From: Paracamarosporium sp. OC-R06-R3
Lineage: Eukaryota; Ascomycota; Dothideomycetes; Pleosporales; Didymosphaeriaceae
DNA length: 64,000 nt
Assembly: GCA_019828545.1 (NCBI GenBank)
Contig: JACVRA010000063.1
Coordinates: 1 to 64,000, forward strand
Direction: 5' to 3'
Part shown: positions 56,237 to 64,000 of the stretch, piece after piece
How the letters are laid out: each line of letters starts with the position of its first letter
How positions within the stretch are numbered: position 1 is the first letter of the stretch
Position numbers and translations under genes: made by a program
The notes under the pieces: model-generated
Database searches by the model: none
Told to the model about the DNA's origin: nothing
What the model saw: the letters and a program-made list of their open reading frames with translations, nothing else

Positions 56237-58206
56237 ATGGTAACACTGAAGGGCGTCGTTATCGCGTGCGTCGGTGACATCAAGGATTCTTCCGGCGCGA
56301 GCATAGGCAACGAACAGTTGAAGAAGTGGGTCGTGAACAATGGTGGACGCTGGAGCACGAAGGTTGGGAAGGATGTCACGCATCTGATCAGCTCGAAAGA
56401 TGTGTACAAGAAAGGTGGTGAAGCGGGTATGTTGTGGCTTCTGGGATGGGTGGGCATGGACAGGAGCCCAGGAATCCGCATAGCTAACCTACTACAGTCC
56501 AATCCGCGAAGAAACGTGGAGTACCCATCGTCAGCTACGACTGGCTCGAAGACTCCCTCCAAAAGCGCAGGAAACTCGCTGAGCGCAAATATACATGGGA
56601 GAATCTGCGAACGAGGCGGAGAAACTCGAAGCTCTTGAAGCGGCTGGGACCGCGGGCTGATAGTGAGCTGATCCCAAATTTCTTTTTCATCAGAGTATGT
56701 GCGTACTGACTTCGTATAGCGGAGAAGTTCAAAGCAGGATGCGATCTCGCGATGCAGGATACTGGTTCCGGTACGTCTCGCAAGCGGTCTGGTGGCTTCT
56801 TTTCCAGTGCTCTCGACGATCTGAAGAGGAAGAGGGAGGCTAGGGAGGCAGAACAGAAGGCGAAGCAAGCTGCGACTGTGGAGACAATGACAGGGGAGTC
56901 CGCCATTCCTGCCGCGAAAGACGTCCTCGTACCGCCTGTTCGTTCCACCAACTCTCAATCAGGAGGAGAACTCGCTGTCTCTACTACACCAACTACACCA
57001 TATCAGCATATATACCCCCAAAAGGATGTCGCTGCTCTCAATAACACTACATCCACCTCTCCCGGCAGTTCTCCAAACCCCACGAACAACCTACCCACAC
57101 CCTCCGTCTTCCCGCCGGGCCTCAACCACACGCCTCCCTCTTCCTCCCAGGCCCCCCTGCCCAAGCCTTCGAAATCACAAACCTCCGCCCCCGCCACGCT
57201 CGTTCACTCAAAACCCGCTAATCCCAAGCTCGAAGACCTCTACCACATCTACCTCGACAACACAGGCTTCGAATACAAGCTCATCCTCCTCCGCTCAAAC
57301 CCGTACCTCAACAACTTCGCGCGGTACGACCTACGACTATACGAATCGCACACGAAACCGCACGTTTACTGCACAGTAGTGCGATACGTGCCGCCCGCAG
57401 CAGCACTCCCCTCTACACCCACCGTCCATAATGATAACAAGCCACCCGCGAATACTCCGACAAACCAACCACCCACCCCAACCCCAGGAGAACTACACCG
57501 CCTCAACCCCGAAGCAGCCCGTCTCCACGCCCTCATCACCACCCCCTCTCCTGAACCAAAAACACCATACCGCTGCGCCATCGCGCCCCCAAACTCCCCC
57601 TTCGCCACCGCCTTCCTCGCCTTCCGCCACGCTTTCCGCGACTTGACGCTTCTCGCCTGGCACGAGCGGCTCGACGCAGAGCGTCAGAAGTTGCGCGCTG
57701 GAGCGTTCTGCGTGCAGCCGTTTGTGTGGCGGAGGCCGGCCGAGGGGCTACCTGTGGGGATGTTCCCGGTAGATGGGGAGGGAGAGGGCGAGGGCGAGGC
57801 GTATGTCTGGAATAGGTGGGGGTTGCCTGGGTTGGGTGGGGGGATGGGCGAGAGTGTGCACGGAATGGAAAAGGGGGATGTGAAGCCCGAGGAGAAAATG
57901 CCGCCAACGGCAACGCCAACGAAGCAAATACTCGCGCCGTACTACGAGCCGCGGACGCAGACTCAAACGCAGACGCACATCTCGACTCCTTCGCCCACCT
58001 CAAAGCCGATTCCAGATCGCAAGACTCCTCTTCCTCTATCCAGCACCACGAAACCGACTCCCCAGGGAAAAACCCAGCTTCTCGCTAGAGGTCCTCCGCG
58101 GACTCTGGCAGCACCCAATATCCCCGCGAAGCGCTCCGGTCCGCCTGTGTTCCTGGATTATCGCACTGCGCGCCAGAAGAGGTTTGAGAGTCGGAGGTTT
58201 GAGTAG
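56237..58206 (+). CDS. BRCT-domain protein with WGR-like domain (PARP-related architecture)
   Basis: Three exons, 56237-56426, 56498-56662 and 56720-58206, with introns of 71 and 57 bases, give 613 residues. The N-terminal BRCT domain (~1-95) reads LKGVVIACVGDI, GGRWSTKVGKDVTHLISSK and, across the first intron, KKRGVPIVSYDWLEDSLQKR, with the conserved W of BRCT helix 3. A basic segment follows (TRRRNSKLLKRLG), then Pro/Ser/Thr-rich linkers. Residues ~290-420 resemble a WGR domain (LYHIYLDNTGFEYKLILLRS, YDLRLYESHTKPHVYCTVVR) as found in poly(ADP-ribose) polymerases, continued by a helical segment (AFLAFRHAFRDLTLLAWHER). No ADP-ribosyltransferase catalytic domain follows; the C-terminus is Pro/Thr-rich and disordered. 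A role in DNA-damage or chromatin binding is inferred from the domains. Confidence 0.82.
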
Positions 58207-58792
58207 TAGGTTTGGGGGGACGGACTGGGATTGAGGGGGATGGTGTGGGACTGGGATTGAGGGGTGTGGTGGGTTGGGTGGGTGAGTTAGAGGTTGGTGG
58301 GAGGGAGGGTATGTTGAGGGCGGAGGGAGGAGTGTCATATGGGGTGTGTGGTGTGGTGTGCGTTGCGGACAGGTGGAGCTACCGTTGGGTATATGGTTAC
58401 CTCACGCTTGCGATTAGATCGGAATAAGGAAGGATAAGGAATGATGCGATGAATGGATTCGCGCTATGTCTCGTGCATTGCTCGAGCGATCTGCGGTGTC
58501 ATAGAAAGTAGACAGCTGCTTCACTCACATAACATCCCAGACATCTCGAAGCAACCATTCAATTCAACAGCCATCGATGAAATTCAATCGATATCCCAAA
58601 TTAGTGTAAACACCCATCTGTAACGCCCTATAGCTTAGCATAGCATAGCCAGCCTATCTTACGCACCCATCCCATTTATCCATCCATCCTGCAAAAACGC
58701 CATCCCACCCAGTCCCGCTCCAAATGCAGCAAAAGAAAAGAAAAGAAAAGAAAAGAAGACAGAGATTCGTGAAATATCGTCACAGGACACGC
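58207..58792. other. Convergent intergenic region
   Basis: 3' flanks of the BRCT gene and the homeobox gene. G-rich T/G-biased sequence at 58208-58350 is followed by A and T-richer DNA. An (AAAAG)5 repeat lies at 58731-58755. No gene is seen. Confidence 0.6.
58731..58755. repeat. Simple repeat (AAAAG)5
   Basis: Five exact copies of a 5-base unit about 40 bases beyond the stop codon of the homeobox gene. Confidence 0.95.
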
Positions 58793-60851
58793 TCACCTCC
58801 ACTGGCCCTGACTCAGCTTGAGCAGCCCCTCGACACACCCCGCCTCCTCCGCCGAACTGACGGTTGTCCTCGCGCTCACGCCCGCGTCGCCGCCCATGAA
58901 CATCCGCAGCTCCTCGTCCTGCTCGGGGTCAGACATCCGCTTGCTGCCTTTCCTGGGCGTGGATTTGTCGAGCATGGCGCCTAGGCTGTTGCTCTGCGAC
59001 ATGATGTCTGCGTTTTCGCCGAGGATGTGGCGGGTGCGCTGGACGGCGGGGGACTCGAAGGGTCTCCGCGGGCGCTGCTGCGACTTGGGCACGTCGGGGA
59101 TCCAGTTCTCCTTGTCTGATTCTGTGTGCGGGAGGTCGTCGGATTCGCTGGTGTCGGAGCTCTTGGACTGGAGGCGTCCGTTGACGGTGGAGGCGCGCTG
59201 CATGGGGCCGCGCGACTTCTTGACGCCGAACTGGGGCGATGTCTTTGCCGAGTGGTGCCGCGACTTGAGGGGCGTGTTCTGTCGCGCTTGGTTCTGCTGG
59301 AGGATCTTCCTGTTTGCGCGGAGGAGCCCGATGGCGTCGGCTGCGCTGCCGCTTCCTTCTTGCTCCGCGCGCGTCGTCAAGCTCGTGTTGTAGCGCGTAT
59401 CTGGATCGCACCAGAATTCCCATGCGCGGGAGTCGCGGCTACGACCGATTGTGGATGTTCGCGGCATCTTAGGACTACGCTCCTCACGCGCCACGGCAGC
59501 GAGTCGTTCGTTCAGGCCTGCAGCGCTGTAGCTTCTTCGGAGACCTGCGGCAGCGCGCGCGAATGGCGCGCCGTTTGTCCTTGGATGGGGCGGAGAAGGT
59601 GTCTTGTCGAGGTCTGTGACTACGCGCGCCGTGCCGTCTTCGTTTGTGGAAATGCGCACAAAGGAATGCGCGCGCTTCATCGTACGCGTCGTGGTAGAGG
59701 GCGTAGGCGCTGTTGTCGTCGCGGACGCTGTCGTAGTTGCAGACTGTATTGGGTGAGGAAATGTAATGACTTCCGGCGCATAGTCGTCAGCCGAGCGCAT
59801 GAACGACGCGCTGCGGCGATTTGAGATCCAGTTGGTACGCGACTGCGATGCGCCTTGCGATGATGGTGCATTTTGCTGCGAGCTGCTGAGTTCGGTGGGT
59901 GCAGTTTCGACTGTTTGAGGATCGGTAGACGGGATGATGCTCGACTCGACTGTGGCCTGGGACTCCGCCTTCTCGGGCTCGGGGCTGTCTGCTACTGCTT
60001 CTTCTGACACTGCTCTTGCGGGCTCCTTCACGTCCTCGACATTCTCGCTTGGGCGTGTTTCTTCGACTGTCTCGGTGGGTTTGGCGGGCTCGGTGGGCTC
60101 AGTGACTTCAGCGGTAGGCTCCGCATTCTGGCCGTGCGGGGTTGCGTCGTGCTTGTGCTCCGGTTCCACGGGCGCGTCCTGGCGCGCATTCATCTCGTCC
60201 TCGATGGGCGGGTCCGACATGTTGGACGACGAGGACATCAGCGACGGGTCAGAAGGGTGATCGAGGGGTCGCGAGCGGCGGCGGTCGTTCTGCCGCTTGT
60301 TCTGAAACCAGATCTAGGGAAGCGTTGGCATTAGTTCATTCGCTCAACAACACGCGACCATGTGACGTCGAGATCAACCCACCTGCACTTCCTTTTCGCC
60401 CAACGCGACCCTGCTCACGATCTCAAGGCGGGCAGCTTTGTCAGGCTTTGGGTTCTTCCGGTACTCGGCCTTCAGTATTTCTTCGTCCTCCTTGCTATGC
60501 GCGTGGTCAGCCTCAGTTAGTCCGACTGAGAAGGTACGCGATATGTGGGGTTAGTAAGCACGGATCACCGCGTCGGGAAGGCGCGCGTCCGGCATGAACA
60601 TGTTCAGATGAAAGCAACATGAAAATAAGAACGCACCTTGTGCGTCTGCGCTTCTGGCGGGCGAGAGGCTTGTTGTCCACGTCGGGGGGCAAGCAATTGG
60701 CAACGGTATTGGGCGAATGGTTGAGAAAAGCGATCTCTCCGTCATTGCTGCGCCTGCTTGATACTGGGGACGAGGAGGGTAGAGGCGATGAATAGGACAT
60801 GTTGATGGGATTGACCAAGATTGGCCGACGCGTACGAGTGAGCAAGTCCAC
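58793..60851 (-). CDS. Homeobox transcription factor (Yox1/Yhp1-like)
   Basis: Three exons, 60637-60851, 60383-60494 and 58793-60313, with introns of 142 and 69 bases, give 615 residues (598 if the ATG at 60800 is used). The homeodomain is assembled from all three exons: KRRRT ends exon 1, SKEDEEILKAEYRKNPKPDK and VALGEKEVQ lie in exon 2, and helix 3 IWFQNKRQNDRRRSRP opens exon 3. The WFQNKR core with a Gln at position 50-like spacing marks a typical, non-TALE homeodomain. The rest is low complexity: an acidic Glu/Pro/Thr region, then Ser/Arg-rich text. The motif SDKENWIPD (59100-59119) fits a KEN-box degron. Yeast Yox1/Yhp1 are cell-cycle repressors; orthology is inferred from layout. The long first intron is usual for regulators. 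Which start is used is open. Confidence 0.88.
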
Positions 60852-63500
60852 GGGTTTGAATGTTCGGGGTCATGTAAAGAAATGCTGGAGACGCGGCAGC
60901 AATTGAAAGTGGCAGGGAATGTTGTGAGGCGCGTCGTCCACGGTTCACGCCAGATCCACATACGCGGCGCACGAGCTTCGGGCCATATGTCTTGCATCTC
61001 AAGGGTACGCTTGCCCCCTTCGAGCGTCTGTTACACCTGCCGTCTGTGCGCTATGAACGCTTTGTGCAGCTTGTGAATTGCTGGCCATTGTCTAGACGAG
61101 CTCTATGCGTGCTTAAACGCGTCGCTCTCGCCTCTGCTTTTACCTGCCTGCTTTTAGACCGCAGTCCATCCCTAATCACGACGCGTAAACCGCGGTCCAC
61201 TTTATTGGTGTTGGGCTCGCGTACTTGGGCACCCACCTGAAAGCCATTCACTTGGTCGATATGCACATGGTACGCGCACAGTATCTGGTCCTGACATTTG
61301 TTGTGTATTTTACTGAAACGTACAGAACACAAACGCCAAATATGCACACATCTTTCAAAATTCGCGACTACAACGCACGCCAATTCATCTCTGTGGCCTT
61401 CCTGCCGGTGGGCGCGATGTGAGCCTGGAGGACGCGTGCGCACGTGATCCGCTAGGCCCTCTTCGTGATAGCGCCGGCAGACAAGGCCTACCTTCCTCCA
61501 TCGCAAGGCAGCAGAAGCACGGCTCAACCCGACAGTCTTGGATAGCTTCTACCGTCTCGACCCCCAAGCGACGCACCTCATTTGCGCCTTCGACTTCCTG
61601 TTGCTCCCTCCTCCGAAAGCAGGCAACCGGTCCTAGGCAGCAACCCGGTCTGTTCGCGTCCTTGGCCGTCGGCAACCCACCGAACAGTAGTGGAGCTGAG
61701 ACTCTTCTGCGCATCGCAATCCCACTCGCACATGCGCGTTGGGAACACCCTTCTCCACTACCAGTCAGTCATGTGCAAGCCTAGATACCTACAACGGTCC
61801 AGTCTGCTGTTTCTGCATGCACTTGCTCCACCGTCACCGGTTTCTGGTGATCACGGCAAGGCAGAAGCTTGGTGTTCGAGGAGCTGGATTTTTTTTCACA
61901 TATACTGATTTCGTCCGCGCCAATCGTTTCAGCCTTTGGAGTTGCTCTGCCTGGAGCTTTGATCGGCCCTCCTGTCCACGCTAAATATGAGTAAGATCAC
62001 CTAGCTCGGTCGGCAGTATCGAACTCGCGATGCGGAGAGACGCGTGAGCTGCAGCACCAAGATGACAGGGTCCGAAACCGTTTCGACCTCCTAGCATGAA
62101 TCGAGTTGACGCATACGTTCGCTCACCATTTGGAATACCGAGAGGCTCTATCTCGCGCAGTGAGCCCTTGAGCGCCTCACCGGATATTGGCCCCCATTTC
62201 CTTATTTGGGCACCTCTCCAGTGAATCCCTTTGTTCTAACGTTTCAAAAAGAGGAGGTCTTCTTTGGGCATGCAGGCGATGCGTATTCGGTCTATCGATA
62301 CCCTGTCAAGCCTAAAACCGAAATTTGCCACTGAGCCGGTGGCCAGGCGCTCACTGCTCACCAGTCTCTGGATCCCATATGGTAACTCTCCGAACACCAA
62401 CATCTAGTCAAAATGCGGTGTAGGATGAGCCCTGTAGGTTCGGTAACGTCCTTGCCACACTAGGGCTGAACGGCAAACCAAAGAATCCCGGCCTTGTCCC
62501 GTTTCCCGTCTCCCACGCGACCGAGGACGCCATCTTTTGCTCCGGCAGGGCGTTTTGTCTTTTCATTGGGTCCACTCCTAGCCGCTCTAAATGAGAACGT
62601 CAGTGCTAAGAATGATCTAGCATAGTCCGCCTACAAGATGAGATTACTGGCCAGTAAATAGCACGCTTCGTGCGACCATGGCACCACGATGTCTATCAGA
62701 GTTATAGCAGCTCTAGGCATCACTCTAGTTCTGATATTTGCCGTTGGCTCATCCACTTCAACGGTTCCGTTCGTTCAGTCGAGGAGACCGGCGGGGCCCG
62801 ACGAGAGAAGGCGTCGGCAGCCCAAGCCAAGGCGCAAATAACACAACAGTTTCGAACGGAGATGAAATGGTACCATCAGAAGGAGGCGTCGAGGAAGGCA
62901 ACTGCAGGGTCGCAGAAGGCTTTTGTCGGCCGAGCCATTCTACTCACCGAGCTTTGCAAGCTTCTCCCCACCCTTTGAGTGCAATGCGGCTGCTGCTTCC
63001 CGCACAAGCCGCCCCATATCTGTTTCTTTACTGGATTACTGTCCGATGACACGCCTAAGGCGTTGGCTCCTGTTGCTTGATTGGGCTGGCCACGTACTCC
63101 TTGCTCATCCTTCGGAGTGCTCTGCTCGAATACATTGATTCTGTTAGTCTCCCGACCAATCTTTCTGGCGACTGTTCCAAGTTGCCTACACCGACTGTGC
63201 TATCTCCACCTCTCTTCTTAAGACCGTGAGTCACGTACGCCCAGCTGGCATCCTGGTGCTACCAATGAACATCCACCAGTGGGCGCGCAGCAGTATCTAC
63301 ATTGTCTAATGTAACATCACCCAGGGGCTATAAGACCCCAAAACGCTCTACTGCTTTGTGGCTCCTTAAATGTGTTGTGAACCTCGACCATCGCACCAAC
63401 TTACAGCACCGCACCCAAATTTTTGCTTTGTGTTGCCCTGGAGTAGATAATACGAAGGTTGACTTCATTCACACTTTTCTCCTAGCGTCGTACAGCGAGA
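60852..63500. other. Long gene-poor region
   Basis: About 2.6 kb. The left part is presumably the promoter of the homeobox gene. Several short open frames on both strands overlap without domains. One small frame at 62689-62841 has a signal-peptide-like start and is listed separately at low confidence. Confidence 0.5.
62689..62841 (+). CDS. Possible small secreted basic peptide (doubtful)
   Basis: A 50-codon frame, too short for ordinary gene calling. It reads MSIRVIAALGITLVLIFAVG, a textbook signal peptide, followed by SSTSTVPFVQ and a strongly basic tail (RRPAGPDERRRRQPKPRRK). No homologue is known to me. Chance hydrophobic frames of this size do occur, and the region around it shows no coding signal, so this is only a candidate; further exons downstream are also possible. 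Confidence 0.25.
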   Translation: MSIRVIAALGITLVLIFAVGSSTSTVPFVQSRRPAGPDERRRRQPKPRRK

Positions 63501-64000
63501 ATGTCAGTTATGCGAATAGCTGTTGCCGGCACTTGCGGGTTGGCTTTGATAATAGCTCGCCAGATCCATGACTCAACGAGCCACCAACTTATCATCTTAT
63601 CCCGAAATGTAAGTTCACTTGACAGCTCTGCCTGTTCCCGAGTTTTGGTTTTCGTTATTAACCTCATGTCTTTGAAAGGCACAACCAGGTCTTCAATCTC
63701 AAGGCTACCAATGCCAAGTCGTCGACTATAACGACCCATCTTCCATCCAGCACTCCTTGATGGGTGTTGATACGATAATATCCACCGTAACGGGTAATGC
63801 TCAGCTACGACTGATCGAAGCCGCCGTGGCCTGTCGCGTTCGCCGCTTTGTTCCGGCCGAATTTGAAGGACAGCCTAGTCTCAGGACTCAAAATGGTCTC
63901 CTAGACCGTGGACGAGCCGCTGCCCTGGCTCTGCTACAGCACTACCGTGGCTACATTCAATCGACCGTGTTCATCTGCGGAATCTTCTATGAAAGGTTCT
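63501..64000 (+). CDS. NmrA-like/isoflavone-reductase-type NAD(P)-binding protein, partial
   Basis: Exon 1 (63501-63608) and exon 2 (63679 to the window end) join in phase 0 across a 70-base intron. Visible are 143 residues: MSVMRIAVAGTCGLALIIAR (Rossmann start), SHQLIILSRN, then after the intron QSQGYQCQVVDYNDPSSIQH, DTIISTVTGNAQLRLIEAAV and RRFVPAEFEGQP. These match the atypical SDR group of NmrA-like and isoflavone-reductase-like proteins, which bind NAD(P)H or act as redox sensors. The cofactor loop has GTCGLA where GTGGLA or GATGxxG is usual. The C-terminal half, including any substrate pocket, lies beyond the window edge. Confidence 0.85.

Noticed and set aside
1..64000. tRNA, rRNA or CRISPR-like arrays
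   Set aside because: No cloverleaf-like B-box/anticodon arrangement, no rRNA sequence and no spaced direct repeats were seen on reading; a tRNAscan or Rfam run would be needed to exclude small RNAs fully.

Overview
The window is nuclear DNA of a filamentous ascomycete. Genes lie on both strands, most introns are 44-85 bases with GT..AG ends and CTAAC/CTGAC-like branch sites, and no operons are seen. The gene set (Zn2Cys6 regulator, a fused three-domain trpC, Pth11-like membrane protein, vanillyl-alcohol oxidase, NRPS-like adenylation enzyme) is typical of Pezizomycotina, most likely a Dothideomycete. I cannot name the species. All exon structures below were joined by eye from reading frame, splice sites and branch sites; every splice I give keeps the frame open.

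Left part (1-13.3 kb), sparse and partly decayed: a methyltransferase gene broken by a frameshift and a stop (146-932), an intact sugar-type MFS transporter (1783-3501), a two-exon Cys-rich protein (3831-4557), a Ser/Thr/Gly-rich surface-type protein with GY repeats (6822-8207), a second decayed gene with two frameshifts (8968-9661), a small three-exon orphan (9855-10503) and a complete cytochrome P450 (11504-13271).

Middle (13.9-40.9 kb): a six-exon orphan (13958-15695), an atypical SDR (15974-17674), a seven-helix Pth11-like protein (18894-20168), an AAAP amino-acid permease (20362-22432), a secreted metallophosphoesterase (23015-24334), a His-rich-loop membrane protein (25068-26510), a SAP-like nuclear protein (28310-29641), an FAD monooxygenase (29671-31039) next to a peroxisomal vanillyl-alcohol oxidase (31439-33280), a stand-alone adenylation domain with a ruined P-loop (36196-38132), a DUF1993 protein (38800-39351) and a secreted GH76 mannanase (39519-40918). 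Two diverged copies of a dispersed repeat flank the 13.9-17.7 kb gene pair.

Right part (42.3-64 kb), with more housekeeping genes: a Zn2Cys6 regulator (42370-44067) divergent from a DHA-type MFS transporter (44674-46384), a giant nucleoporin of the Nup188/Nup192 class (47204-52881) divergent from trifunctional trpC (53290-55649), a BRCT+WGR-like protein (56237-58206), a homeobox regulator with a KEN-box-like motif (58793-60851), a long gene-poor stretch, and the start of an NmrA-like gene cut by the window edge (63501-64000).

Plausible working groups are the monooxygenase/vanillyl-alcohol oxidase pair (aromatic catabolism) and the regulator/MFS pair (efflux). No full secondary-metabolite cluster is visible. 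The most unusual item is the intact-frame adenylation-domain gene whose ATP-binding P-loop is degenerate and which stops exactly where a carrier domain should begin.
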